From the IMG/VR virus record IMGVR_UViG_3300044681_000369, positions 1-64,000 of that record: a stretch of DNA of 64,000 nucleotides. One strand, given 5' to 3'. Origin of the DNA: a virus. The position numbers and the translations under genes were made by a program. Below are positions 22,163 to 30,317 of this stretch, piece by piece; positions within the stretch are counted from its first letter, which is position 1, and each line of letters opens with the position of its first letter. The notes below the pieces were generated by a model, which worked only from the letters and a program-made list of their open reading frames with translations, did no database searches and was not told the DNA's origin.

Positions 22163-22867
22163 TCAAGGTAGTTTTCTTTCGAACTCTGCCCACTCTGCCA
22201 TTTCATCAAGTGCCTTGATTACATCTGGGAAATGCTGACCAATGATCGACCAACATTGCTCCGCTACAATACGATGTTCCTTCTGTGTTGCCTTGTCCAT
22301 ACGAAGCTGGCAGTAGTGAACCCACGAACGAAGCGAACCGCTCATGATCATGACAGACTCGGTGTTACCCTCGGGTAAAACAGCACGGGCTTGTTCCTTG
22401 GCAATACCACGTTCGATTGCCCAGTTGTATGCCATCTTTGATGCATTGATGGCTTGCGTCTGCATTACATTCCATTCTTCTGCGAGACGATTTTCATCAG
22501 GCGTTAGTTCTATTGAATTCTGTCGATTCTTCTTGTCTTGCAGACGAGCTTCTCTGGTTACGAACCCGAGGTCCTTAGTTGGATCGGCGTAACGCTGAGA
22601 GTATTCCTGAAACGAAAAGGAGCGATGGCGCAGAATTTGCCGAGCGATATCGCGGGTGGTTTTAATTTCCATAGAAACATGGACAATTTCCAAAGGTGAC
22701 CAATGCTGGTTCTGAATAAGATAACGAACCAACTTGGGTGCTGTTGCTGTGTTGTTTTGATTTGAAGGATTAGAAACTCTTGCTGCCCATGCCACCAGTT
22801 CATTTGCAGTGGTACATTCTGTGTATGCAGATGGTTTTGTAATGCCAATTAGATTTACTTCACTCAT
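22163..22867 (-). CDS. thyX: Flavin-dependent thymidylate synthase
   Basis: 234 aa from the ATG at 22867; the extension upstream needs a TTG. The ThyX motif R-H-R-S-F-S-F-Q-E-Y-S-Q-R-Y at about 77-90 binds FAD and dUMP. V-H-Y-C-Q-L-R near 180 and A-R-A-V-L-P near 157 are further family blocks. It makes dTMP using FAD and methylenetetrahydrofolate, independent of ThyA and DHFR. It lies in the nucleotide-synthesis stretch with nrdA/nrdB. Its start overlaps the small upstream gene (TGATG). Confidence 0.95.
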   Translation of the reverse strand: MSEVNLIGITKPSAYTECTTANELVAWAARVSNPSNQNNTATAPKLVRYLIQNQHWSPLEIVHVSMEIKTTRDIARQILRHRSFSFQEYSQRYADPTKDLGFVTREARLQDKKNRQNSIELTPDENRLAEEWNVMQTQAINASKMAYNWAIERGIAKEQARAVLPEGNTESVMIMSGSLRSWVHYCQLRMDKATQKEHRIVAEQCWSIIGQHFPDVIKALDEMAEWAEFERKLP

Positions 22868-23058
22868 TCTGCGATAACTCCCAGTGTCCAATTTTCAGCT
22901 ACATCTTCCGCATAATGGAGAGAATGAGGATATACCTCAACATCTCTTACCCATTTTCCATGCTCATATAATGCAACGAAATAACCCTCGTTGTTTTTAA
23001 GTACCTGAGCCTGACGGTAGGAAAAATCATCTACGCCATACATTTCAGTAATTACCAT
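22864..23058 (-). CDS. Small hypothetical protein
   Basis: 64 aa from the ATG at 23058, which overlaps the stop of the primase gene (TAATG); longer forms would need a TTG. It looks like a small beta-rich protein (VITEMYGVDDFSYRQAQVLK...YFVALYEHGKWVRDVEVYP). No family is recognised. It is coupled both to the primase upstream and thyX downstream and is probably expressed early. Confidence 0.55.
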   Translation of the reverse strand: MVITEMYGVDDFSYRQAQVLKNNEGYFVALYEHGKWVRDVEVYPHSLHYAEDVAENWTLGVIAE

Positions 23059-24104
23059 TACACTTTTCTCCACATAGTAAATCGGGCAGTTGCCGACAGT
23101 CCACAAAACGTATTATGATTTATAATACTTTTGATCTCATCCGTAGACATTCCAGATAAAATTAATTCGTTTATATCTTTACCCGGAAGAGAGTCTGGCC
23201 AAATAACAACTCTATAATTCTGTTTAATATAATCACCAATTAACTTAACAACTTCTTTGTTTTTTGGCTGATTATCGAATATGATCGTCACTTTGTCTTT
23301 TGGAATTGGAAGACTTGATATTTTATTAAAAGATGTTCCAGCGCAAGCAATACAATTATCTAGAAATAAGGAATCAAGAGGTCCTTCCACAACAAATATG
23401 TCTTTTTCAATATCAATTTTGTCTAGACCAAATACAGTTGGCGCATCCTCATCTACTTTAACTAGAATGTACCTAAGAGACTCGCCACGCATAGCACGAA
23501 GAGAGACAGCAGTAAGTTTGCCGCTCCGATCAAAAAAAGGAATAGCGAGGCGCGGCTCACTAGTAAGTATGGAGTTCCTATACTTCTCATTAAGACCGAC
23601 AATGTGCTTGATATTATCAATGAAATAGAGGCGATCAAATGAAGTGATTGGTAGTCGTCTACTAGTTGCATATTGTACGGCTTCGTTCTCTGTTGGTAAA
23701 CTGTCAAGACGATCCATTATCGAATCGATCAATCTGGCAGGCTTATTAACTTTGGGCGTAAAGTCAAACTGGTCTTTGACGTTATCCATGGACTTAGTTT
23801 CTGGTTTATAGAATGCTCCGGCTTTATTTCCATGAGCATACTTCTCAACAACAAACTGACCATATTGATTGGTATCAAATTGTTTAAGAAAATTGCCAAA
23901 ACTCATTGACACGCCGCAATTATGGCATTTATACTGTAGATCGGCTTTACCCAAAAAGAAGTAACCCCTCGCTTTATTCTTTTTGCGAGAGGAATCGCCG
24001 CAGATGGGACACCTGCAGTTCCAAAGGTCGTTTGATTTTTTCTTGAAATTCTCTAGGCGATAGGATATCGCATGAAGGAATTTAATATCAATATACATGC
24101 TCAT
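23058..24104 (-). CDS. 61: DNA primase (T4 gp61 type)
   Basis: A 348-aa DnaG-like primase. The N-terminal zinc-binding domain has C-R-C-P-I-C-G near 30-36 and C-H-N-C-G near 59-63. A TOPRIM core follows, with F-V-V-E-G-P-L-D-S near 231-239 and I-I-F-D-N-Q near 275. It synthesises RNA primers with helicase gp41 (encoded at 33599-34981). Length equals T4 gp61 (342 aa). The first ATG (24104) falls within a few bases of the predicted transcription start; the ATG at 24098 is an alternative, and either way the message would be nearly leaderless. Confidence 0.9.
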   Translation of the reverse strand: MSMYIDIKFLHAISYRLENFKKKSNDLWNCRCPICGDSSRKKNKARGYFFLGKADLQYKCHNCGVSMSFGNFLKQFDTNQYGQFVVEKYAHGNKAGAFYKPETKSMDNVKDQFDFTPKVNKPARLIDSIMDRLDSLPTENEAVQYATSRRLPITSFDRLYFIDNIKHIVGLNEKYRNSILTSEPRLAIPFFDRSGKLTAVSLRAMRGESLRYILVKVDEDAPTVFGLDKIDIEKDIFVVEGPLDSLFLDNCIACAGTSFNKISSLPIPKDKVTIIFDNQPKNKEVVKLIGDYIKQNYRVVIWPDSLPGKDINELILSGMSTDEIKSIINHNTFCGLSATARFTMWRKV

Positions 24105-24110
24105 GGGACT

Positions 24111-24139
24111 ATATTACATCCAATGAGCCATGAAGTCAA
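24111..24139 (-). promoter_or_regulatory. Early promoter for primase gene
   Basis: Minus-strand TTGACT (24139-24134), a 17-nt spacer and TAATAT (24116-24111). The -10 box is only 6 nt from the ATG at 24104. Confidence 0.7.
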
Positions 24140-24146
24140 TAGATTT

Positions 24147-24614
24147 TTAGAACATATTCATGACTAAAGGAAGAATTTTGGAAATGATAAAACCTACGGC
24201 CGTACCAATACCAATCATAATATACTTGGACTTTTCAAGTTGAGCAATCCTTTCCGCGGTACGCTCTTCTTCTTTTTCCACAGCCTTCTTTAGATCAGCA
24301 ACAGCGGCAAGAACCTTCATTTCAGATTGTACAATTTTGTTCTCAAGTTCTCTGGTTGTGGTCGTAATGCGAGAGTGTAGTTCGGCATTACTTTCTTTAG
24401 TTTCTTGTCTATGCACTTCCAAAGCCCTGTAGATGTCTTCGTTTACTCTATCTTGATGGTCCAACTTCTCGTTATGCACAGCCAAAACTTTATTGATCCC
24501 ATCACAAAGATCGCCAATTTTTGTTATGGCTAAATCAAGACGGTCAAAAACTTTTTCAATCTGCTTGATATTGTTTTCAAGAACCGCGATCTTTGTCATG
24601 GGAGTATCAGACAT
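24147..24614 (-). CDS. Coiled-coil protein with C-terminal membrane anchor, holin/XhlA-like candidate
   Basis: A 155-aa protein. It has a long heptad-rich helix (residues 8-125) and one C-terminal transmembrane segment (YIMIGIGTAVGFIISKILPLV at about 131-151) ending in a short tail. This topology, with no signal peptide, resembles XhlA-type lysis accessory proteins and some holins. It lies two genes downstream of the endolysin with another membrane protein between, so a lysis role is plausible but not shown. Alternatively it could be a tail-chaperone-like membrane protein. Confidence 0.55.
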   Translation of the reverse strand: MSDTPMTKIAVLENNIKQIEKVFDRLDLAITKIGDLCDGINKVLAVHNEKLDHQDRVNEDIYRALEVHRQETKESNAELHSRITTTTRELENKIVQSEMKVLAAVADLKKAVEKEEERTAERIAQLEKSKYIMIGIGTAVGFIISKILPLVMNMF

Positions 24615-24628
24615 GGTATAAACTCAGC

Positions 24629-24943
24629 TTACTTTTTTGTTTTTTTAGGACCGGTGCGCTTTTTACCTTTAGCGGCTGCAACAACATCTTTAGACTGAGT
24701 TACAACTTCTTTTGCCGCATCAACAACGTCTTTTACTTCAACGGCAACAGCTTTTGCCCTAACTTTGGTTTCTGCTACTACTTCTTTTGTTCCTGAAACA
24801 GCTTTGTCAAGAGCAAGTTTTGCGTCTTGCAAATCAACATCACCATCTTGATCAACGTCAGCTCCAGTCTTACGATTGAAGAAAACAATCAAGCCAGCAA
24901 CAGCAACAACAGCCAAAAGAATGAGCCAAGATAATGTAGACAT
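24629..24943 (-). CDS. Membrane-anchored protein with dockerin-like calcium loop
   Basis: A 104-aa protein. An N-terminal transmembrane helix (LSWLILLAVVAVAGLIVFF at 4-22) is followed by DVDQDGDVDLQDA at about 30-42, a D-x-D-x-D-x-D calcium-binding loop of the dockerin/EF-hand type. An Ala/Val/Lys-rich helix follows (KEVVAETKVRAKAVAVEVKD), and then a basic tail rich in Lys. The C-terminal part resembles histone H1- or phasin-like repeats. It sits between the endolysin and the XhlA-like gene, so a part in lysis is possible, but function is unknown. Confidence 0.5.
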   Translation of the reverse strand: MSTLSWLILLAVVAVAGLIVFFNRKTGADVDQDGDVDLQDAKLALDKAVSGTKEVVAETKVRAKAVAVEVKDVVDAAKEVVTQSKDVVAAAKGKKRTGPKKTKK

Positions 24944-24980
24944 AGTAATCTCCTATAAATTAATATTGCGTCTCTATTTA

Positions 24981-25598
24981 TTATTTCAAATAACTGTAGT
25001 ATTTTTTGGTCTTTTCAGTTCTGTCTTCCAGACCATGATAACCACCATTAATGCGCTTAGTCAACTCTTTAATTGCTTCATCGTTGACTCCTTTATCACA
25101 AATTTTCCAAAGACCGTTTTTCTCAAAGAAAAACATTGCAGATTCAAATGAATAGTCTTCTGCAACTAAATCTGGATCAGTCATGATTTCAGGCTTTTTC
25201 AGATAATCAGAAAATGCTTTATAATTATCTTTTCCGGTAAGTTGTAAAGCTCCGCGACCGCGATACTTCCAACCATCACCACTAGAAATGTCACCGTTGC
25301 CCATGCGAGAAGCATATACAACGTTTGCAATCATTTCTGGTTTTCTTGCGTATTTATTGGCGTCTCTACCAGCATTTTTAAAATATTTTGGAAAAATTTT
25401 ATTCAAACCGTCCGCTGAATAATTAAGATTTTCCGAGAATGCTTTAAAACCACCCGATTCGTGGGCAGTCTGAGCGAAAAAATGTGCCGCTCTAGCATCA
25501 GACAATTTATAGTAGGCTTGTGCCGCCTTTAGTGTGCCGGGACCAAAAATACCGTCCGCAACCGCACCAATCTTTTTCTGCAAACTCTTTAAGGACAC
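24981..25598 (-). CDS. Endolysin, glycoside hydrolase family 19 with peptidoglycan-binding N-terminus
   Basis: A 205-aa lysin starting at GTG 25598, preceded by AAGGAA. The N-terminal LQKKIGAVADGIFGPGTLKAA (5-25) is a short peptidoglycan-binding repeat. The GH19 core follows: A-H-F-F-A-Q-T-A-H-E-S-G-G-F with catalytic Glu48, E-N-L-N-Y-S, and W-K-Y-R-G-R-G-A-L-Q-L-T-G-K-D-N-Y near 108-124. GH19 lysins cleave the glycan strands of peptidoglycan. It has no signal peptide, so it needs a holin. The spanin pair at 30318-31047 would complete lysis of a Gram-negative envelope. Confidence 0.9.
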   Translation of the reverse strand: MSLKSLQKKIGAVADGIFGPGTLKAAQAYYKLSDARAAHFFAQTAHESGGFKAFSENLNYSADGLNKIFPKYFKNAGRDANKYARKPEMIANVVYASRMGNGDISSGDGWKYRGRGALQLTGKDNYKAFSDYLKKPEIMTDPDLVAEDYSFESAMFFFEKNGLWKICDKGVNDEAIKELTKRINGGYHGLEDRTEKTKKYYSYLK

Positions 25599-25609
25599 AA
25601 CTAAATTCC

Positions 25610-26095
25610 TTACTTTGTGTTTCTTCTAACTACACCATTTGAGTTGCGCCATTTTTTCTGCATCTTCTTAGATACACCTGGCTCGGCTTGACCTTCTTTA
25701 TTTGGATTTTCAATACCGATGCCAGCAATGGCACCACCCGCTACACCCATTTCTTCCTTCTGCATCTCTCTGCTTGTGCTAGAATAGGTGTTTAGCTCAT
25801 AAGGGTGTGAGCCACCCTTGTTATAAACCTGCATGTGGATCATGTGCTTCTTGCCAGTCTTTTCGTGTGTGGCTGGAAGATTTACCGATGTGGTCTTACC
25901 TTCACTTGGCTTTTTAGACATGACTCCGATATGATGCATACGATCATCATCAGAAGCCTTTAGACCACCCTTTGAGTGATGGTCAAGGGCATGATTTACT
26001 GCATCTGTGTAAGACTTGTGATAGAGTTTATAGTCGGAACCTCGTGTTTCCACTACATTAAAGTCTTCTTCCAAGTATTCTTTAAAGTCTTTCAT
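25610..26095 (-). CDS. Hypothetical protein with T4-like capsid-targeting N-terminus
   Basis: A 161-aa basic protein. The N-terminus MKDFKEYLEED closely resembles the capsid-targeting sequence of T4 internal proteins (M-K-x-[FY]-x-E-[FY]-[IL]-x-E), which is cleaved by prohead protease after an L-x-E or I-x-E. Here L-E-E fits. The body (YKLYHKSYTDAVNHALDHHSKGG, MHHIGVMSKKPSEGKTTSVN) has no known fold to my eye. The gly-rich VAGGAIAGIGIENPNKEGQAEPG stretch recurs in phage structural proteins. It could be packaged in the head and injected. Confidence 0.55.
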   Translation of the reverse strand: MKDFKEYLEEDFNVVETRGSDYKLYHKSYTDAVNHALDHHSKGGLKASDDDRMHHIGVMSKKPSEGKTTSVNLPATHEKTGKKHMIHMQVYNKGGSHPYELNTYSSTSREMQKEEMGVAGGAIAGIGIENPNKEGQAEPGVSKKMQKKWRNSNGVVRRNTK

Positions 26096-26454
26096 TAGAT
26101 TCCTCTTAATAACTTTGCTATCTTTAAATCTACTGTAACATCGGGCAGATCATCTGGTGTCATTCTATTTAAAAATATTAGAAAAGTTTTTAAATAGCTC
26201 CAGTAATTTTGCTCATTTAACTTAAATAGCAACATTAAGGTTGCCGCATCACCAAAAACGTTATATAAAACGATTATGTGATTTAATATAAGTCTTTCGC
26301 TCATATTACCTGTTGCGGCATAACGGCGAAATAGTCTTTTTATATATTTAAATCTTTTTAAATCTTCTTCTAAATCTGACATCCCGATACAACCGGGATT
26401 GTCATAATTTTTTATAGCGAAGATCAAAAAGTTATCATAATTTAATTCGAACAT
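26095..26454 (-). CDS. Conserved hypothetical protein
   Basis: A 119-aa, largely helical protein with many aromatic and basic residues. Two adjacent helices are predicted from RYAATGNMSERLILNHIIVLYNVFG and AATLMLLFKLNEQNYWSYLKTF. The alternating hydrophobic face suggests a small helical-bundle protein rather than a membrane span. The first ATG overlaps the stop of the upstream gene. The family looks like one of the short proteins of unknown function found with virion genes of T4-like marine phages; no function can be given. Confidence 0.55.
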   Translation of the reverse strand: MFELNYDNFLIFAIKNYDNPGCIGMSDLEEDLKRFKYIKRLFRRYAATGNMSERLILNHIIVLYNVFGDAATLMLLFKLNEQNYWSYLKTFLIFLNRMTPDDLPDVTVDLKIAKLLRGI

Positions 26455-26909
26455 TATTCAACTACTGTTGCTGTACCACCGACAAAATACCATTTGTTAC
26501 CAACAAACAATAGTTGAGCAGTTGCTCCAGTCATATCAAATTGAATTGCAGTGTGTCCAATATCGCCGGTCAAAACTATAGCATGACCGGCAGTATTCGA
26601 AGACATCACAATAAACTTTGTTTGTCCTTCCGTTCCTGCGCCAATAGTCAATGAATATGATCCATCTGGCTCGGAAATAACCGTAATAGTTTTTGTGGTA
26701 TCAACGCTTCCGCCATTAGAGACAGTCTGTTTTGATCCGCCAAACATTACCAAATTTTCAAAAGTTACTGGCGCAGGAATACCACCAAACAAATTGGCGA
26801 TAGTTACTTTATGATCATATGGGCTTGTAGCTGGCTTGACAACGTACATGACATCCGTAGATGCCAAGGACGATGCCGAAATCATGCTTGTCACTTTACT
26901 ATCTGCCAT
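26454..26909 (-). CDS. Beta-rich virion structural protein candidate
   Basis: A 151-aa protein rich in Ser, Thr, Gly and Val with regular short strands. The opening (ADSKVTSMISASSLASTDVMYVVKPA) resembles the start of phage tail-fibre or appendage proteins that begin with K-V/I-S-x-L-x-x-A-x-x-L-x-x-x-D. The remainder (GQTKFIVMSSNTAGHAIVLTG, LLFVGNKWYFVGGTATVVE) ends as a beta-sandwich would. No enzymatic motif is seen. Its location among virion-type genes supports a structural role, possibly a decoration or fibre protein. Confidence 0.5.
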   Translation of the reverse strand: MADSKVTSMISASSLASTDVMYVVKPATSPYDHKVTIANLFGGIPAPVTFENLVMFGGSKQTVSNGGSVDTTKTITVISEPDGSYSLTIGAGTEGQTKFIVMSSNTAGHAIVLTGDIGHTAIQFDMTGATAQLLFVGNKWYFVGGTATVVE

Positions 26910-26928
26910 GAGATATTATCCTCGGTTA

Positions 26929-27174
26929 TTAGGCGTCAGGAACATCGTCGTCATCATCATTGCCGCCTTCAGCTTCATACTCTGCGTCTGTAAATGGATC
27001 TGCCATTGCAACAAGAGTTTCCCACTTAACTCTAGAGCCAACTGTTTGCTTGCGCACCCAGCCTGGCTGAGCAATGCCTGGGTTAGCGGCAACTTCTGCT
27101 TCATCAACCATGAAGATTTCTTCAGCAGGGATACCAGTGATTACTGGCTTAACTGTTTTTGACCATGCGGACAT
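26929..27174 (-). CDS. Small hypothetical protein with acidic tail
   Basis: An 81-aa protein. IAQPGWVRKQTVGSRVKWETLVAM at about 34-57 is the most structured part. It ends in an acidic run (GGNDDDDDVPDA). Such short proteins occur between structural genes in T4-like marine phages. No function is known. It is separated by one base from the gene upstream and followed by a 19-nt gap. Confidence 0.5.
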   Translation of the reverse strand: MSAWSKTVKPVITGIPAEEIFMVDEAEVAANPGIAQPGWVRKQTVGSRVKWETLVAMADPFTDAEYEAEGGNDDDDDVPDA

Positions 27175-28148
27175 TACTTGTCTCCTTTTTTATAGTTTTT
27201 ATCTACGAAATTGAAAAATTCTTTTCGCTTCTCTTCGTCAAGTTCAGATGGCGACTTAACACCAAACTGGGTTAATGCTAAATCAAAAGTTTGCTTGTAG
27301 GATTCATTGAGTTTTTTAACAGCCTCAATAGAAGCCATAGCCTCTTCTTTTCTTGTACTCATAACTTTACCATAACTTGATTTCATTGAAGCGCCGCCGT
27401 CACCCCAGCCTTTGGTCAATTTGATTCTATTAGAAACGGCTGGAGAAGGGTTAACTTCTTTTTTCTTACGATTTACTAAGTCTCTAACATTAGTATGATA
27501 TTTATCTATGCTAGAAGTAGTTGGCGTTTTTGTTGGCAGAACTGGACTATATCTTGCCTCATTAGCCATTGCTTTCTTGATCGCTTTATCTCTTGAACCC
27601 ATGTACTCATCTTTACCAGATTCGATCTTGCCGTCGCCGTCATGGTCCTTCTTAGCAAGTTTCTCTTCTGTGGCAACATGTTTAATATCGTTTCTATAAA
27701 CATCAATGCCAGATGTGCCCTTCTTTGATTTCCACTTTTCGGCAGCCTTTTTGGCGGCATCGTAGGAAGAAGTTCCCTTAACTACGGTTTTACCATGCTT
27801 GGCATGAACAGCAGTATATTCATATTCTTCCTCATCCAGTGCCTCAACGCCCTCTAGAATGGTTTCTAGTGCGCTAAGATCAAGTTCTTCTGCCGCAAGC
27901 AACTTGGCTCTCTGGAAAATAGTTTCATTTCCTAGAACAATGTAAAGCATAGAATTAATAAACGTGGTTAGTACATCACGCTCTGCACCCTGGAGAACAA
28001 TGCCTGTGCGCAAACGCAACAAGGCTCTCTTTAGAATAGGCAATGTGTTATACGGCATCAGCCCTTGACGAACAAGGATTTCAAGACGCTGGCTCAAATC
28101 GCCAACATCTTCTGCGCATAACTCTCTAACTGTTTTTTCTAGGCTCAT
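27174..28148 (-). CDS. Hypothetical virion-associated protein with EF-hand-like loop
   Basis: A 324-aa protein. The first 110 residues are helical and Leu-rich (SQRLEILVRQGLMPYNTLPILKRALL...). The middle contains a Lys/Ala domain (KHGKTVVKGTSSYDAAKKAAEKWKS) and DHDGDGKIESGKDEYMGSRDKA near 166-187, a D-x-D-G-D-G-x-I-E calcium-type loop followed by D-E-Y-x-G-S-R-D. This block recurs in several T4-like marine phage proteins. The C-terminal 100 residues are basic. Function is unknown; a head or neck-associated role is inferred from the neighbourhood. Confidence 0.55.
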   Translation of the reverse strand: MSLEKTVRELCAEDVGDLSQRLEILVRQGLMPYNTLPILKRALLRLRTGIVLQGAERDVLTTFINSMLYIVLGNETIFQRAKLLAAEELDLSALETILEGVEALDEEEYEYTAVHAKHGKTVVKGTSSYDAAKKAAEKWKSKKGTSGIDVYRNDIKHVATEEKLAKKDHDGDGKIESGKDEYMGSRDKAIKKAMANEARYSPVLPTKTPTTSSIDKYHTNVRDLVNRKKKEVNPSPAVSNRIKLTKGWGDGGASMKSSYGKVMSTRKEEAMASIEAVKKLNESYKQTFDLALTQFGVKSPSELDEEKRKEFFNFVDKNYKKGDK

Positions 28149-28161
28149 GGGTTACTCCACT

Positions 28162-28599
28162 TTATTTTAATGAAGCACGAATCATCCAGCCGTGCTTTGC
28201 ATGTTTATCTAATCGATCTTCTAGAAGATTTACTAATCCTCTTATATTCTTTTCTTCTGCCAACTTATGTGCTTCAATTAGTGACTCAACAACAGCGTCA
28301 TTTGCCGCTTCTAAATCGGCAAGCATACTTGTTACGTTTGTTCCTACAATATCTTTTTCTGAAATTGTAGTCATATCACTAAGAGCCTTCATATTAGCTG
28401 GAGCATATCCATCAATTGCTCTCAATTCTTCGGCAATAACATCGATTGCCGAGTAAACTTCCTGGTAAATATTACCAAAAAAGTCGTGAAACTGTGAGAA
28501 GTCTTTACCCTCTACATTCCAATGAAAGCCATGCGCCTTAAAATACATCGCATAGCTATTTGCTATCAATACTCTAAGAGAGGTTTGCAACTTTTCCAT
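28162..28599 (-). CDS. dps: Dps/ferritin-like protein
   Basis: A 145-aa four-helix protein. F-H-W-N-V-E-G-K-D-F near 24-33 followed by F-H-D-F-F and D-V-I-A-E-E-L-R-A-I-D near 53-63 reproduces the Dps ferroxidase signature, where the His pair and the Asp/Glu pair come from two subunits. Dps forms 12-mers that oxidise and store iron and bind DNA. There is no basic DNA-binding tail. In this phage it lies among structural genes, so it might protect DNA during infection, scavenge host iron, or be a structural exaptation. The last two are inference. Confidence 0.82.
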   Translation of the reverse strand: MEKLQTSLRVLIANSYAMYFKAHGFHWNVEGKDFSQFHDFFGNIYQEVYSAIDVIAEELRAIDGYAPANMKALSDMTTISEKDIVGTNVTSMLADLEAANDAVVESLIEAHKLAEEKNIRGLVNLLEDRLDKHAKHGWMIRASLK

Positions 28600-30284
28600 T
28601 ATTTTTTCTTCGCTTTATTTGCAACTCGTTGTCTGTCTCTGACACGCTCCTTCTGAAGCATACGGACAGACAATCTTGCAACCATAGGTGCCATGCGCTT
28701 TGCCATGGCTTCATATCTAGTCTTCTCTGCGGGAGACAATGATGCTCTGTCTCTACCTCTTAGAAGTCTCTTGTATACCATATTTCTGGCAGTTCTAGTT
28801 GCTCTCTTTTTAATTCTATCTGGAGTAGCAATTCTCTTCAACTGCAAATTTTTGGCAAGATTTCTCTTATTTTTTGTGCGAATTGCCGCAAACTTTTTCT
28901 TTAGACGACCTTGTGGAGTTAGCCCTTCCTCAAGCTCTTCACTCTCGTCTTCGTCTTCCTCATCACAATTTAGGTCCCACTCATCGTTATCATAAGTGGA
29001 CAGCAACTCTTCCCATGTTGCTTCCTCAATCTCGTTCGCAACTTCTAGTTCAATTTCATTTTGTTCAAATTGAGAAAGTTCAGGAACTGGATAGTTTGGT
29101 CCATCAGTCATAGGTGCAATCTTTTGCACAGCGGTATCACAATCGCCACAGCAGTCTGGAGTTCCACAGTTTACATGTTCCTCTGAGATTGCTCTCATAA
29201 AATCTGCATGTGATTTGTGCGCACGTTTTACTAAACCCTCTTTCTCAATAGAAGACTTGAGAGAATGGTATCGATCATTAAATTTCTCGACATGATTTGG
29301 TGCTACATGATGTTCACCACCATCACGAAACTTAACTTTAGAACCGATAGAGGTTGCTTTCCTCAATTGCATAACCAAATGCTCATGCGGTGCGCCTGGA
29401 TTGGCAGCCTGTTTGGTGTTAGCCACGTCTTGCTTCGCTTTAGCCCTAACTTTTGGGTCAGCAAGTCTACTTCTTAGTTTAGCCGCGAATTCAGCCCGCT
29501 TTTTTGCCCCTAGTGCAGATATCTCATTTAACGCTTCTTCTTTATATACTTCGGGAGCAAAACCTTTGTGAATATCCATTTCAGGAATCTTATCATTTGC
29601 CATGCACTCTTGACCTGGGGTCATTGTGGCAAACTTCTTGCGGAGTTCAGGACGACCCCACTCATTTTCTTTGCCTAGAACTTCGTCTAGTTGGGTTTCT
29701 TCATTACAGTTCCAACGGCGCAGTGACATAGCCTTGCGAGTTGGACGACCCTTCTCATCCTTCATTGGACCTTTCATGCCGCCCATACGGGCGCAGAATG
29801 ACTTGCGGCGCTTTGCAGCCTTGCCGTTTGGATCTAGCTTGCTTGGAGGTGTAGTAACAGCAGTCTTTACACCCATTGCCTTGGCACCCTTACGAGTTAA
29901 ACCGGCACCATCTTCTGTCTTGCGATAATAACCTTTTTTGTCGGCGCCTCGCTCCATTATAACTTCTTCATTGGTCGACTTGGCTGCCTTACTTCCCTTT
30001 ATCGCGGCATTCATGGCTTTCTTTGCAAGATGTTTGGCAATGTTCTTTACTTCATTACCATATTCATCCTTATAAGTTCCTTTCTTGCGTGAAGGATTCT
30101 TTGGATCTTCATGCCAAGGTAAATCTTTAGACTCTTTAACTTTTGTGACTTGAGCATTTAGTGGATAATATGTCTCTTCTGGCACACAATTAGGGACCTC
30201 TTTGGCACCCTTCTTTTTCATGCCCACCATTTTATACCCCTTCCAACAGGGATCATTTTTCATTTTTTTAAATGTTTTAGCCAT
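28599..30284 (-). CDS. Large Lys-rich virion-associated protein
   Basis: 561 aa from the ATG at 30284 (GGAG site upstream). The longer frame would start inside the late promoter. MAKTFKKMKNDPCWKGYKMVGMKKK opens with the N-D-P-C-W-K-G-Y motif seen in several T4-like marine phage proteins. It recurs in form with S-F-C-A-R-M-G-G-M-K-G-P-M. Repeated small Cys motifs (C-W-K, C-V-P-E, C-A-R, C-G-T-P-D-C-C-G-D-C) suggest metal binding. The C-terminal 130 residues are strongly basic (RLKKKFAAIRTKNKRN...). It may be an internal head or structural protein; late expression fits. The function is unknown. Confidence 0.6.
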   Translation of the reverse strand: MAKTFKKMKNDPCWKGYKMVGMKKKGAKEVPNCVPEETYYPLNAQVTKVKESKDLPWHEDPKNPSRKKGTYKDEYGNEVKNIAKHLAKKAMNAAIKGSKAAKSTNEEVIMERGADKKGYYRKTEDGAGLTRKGAKAMGVKTAVTTPPSKLDPNGKAAKRRKSFCARMGGMKGPMKDEKGRPTRKAMSLRRWNCNEETQLDEVLGKENEWGRPELRKKFATMTPGQECMANDKIPEMDIHKGFAPEVYKEEALNEISALGAKKRAEFAAKLRSRLADPKVRAKAKQDVANTKQAANPGAPHEHLVMQLRKATSIGSKVKFRDGGEHHVAPNHVEKFNDRYHSLKSSIEKEGLVKRAHKSHADFMRAISEEHVNCGTPDCCGDCDTAVQKIAPMTDGPNYPVPELSQFEQNEIELEVANEIEEATWEELLSTYDNDEWDLNCDEEDEDESEELEEGLTPQGRLKKKFAAIRTKNKRNLAKNLQLKRIATPDRIKKRATRTARNMVYKRLLRGRDRASLSPAEKTRYEAMAKRMAPMVARLSVRMLQKERVRDRQRVANKAKKK

Positions 30285-30306
30285 ATTAACTCCAAGGTTC
30301 TTCATC

Positions 30307-30314
30307 TATTTATA
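30307..30314 (-). promoter_or_regulatory. T4-type late promoter
   Basis: TATAAATA on the minus strand, 22 nt before the ATG at 30284. It sets the start of the Lys-rich protein. Confidence 0.7.
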
Positions 30315-30317
30315 AGA

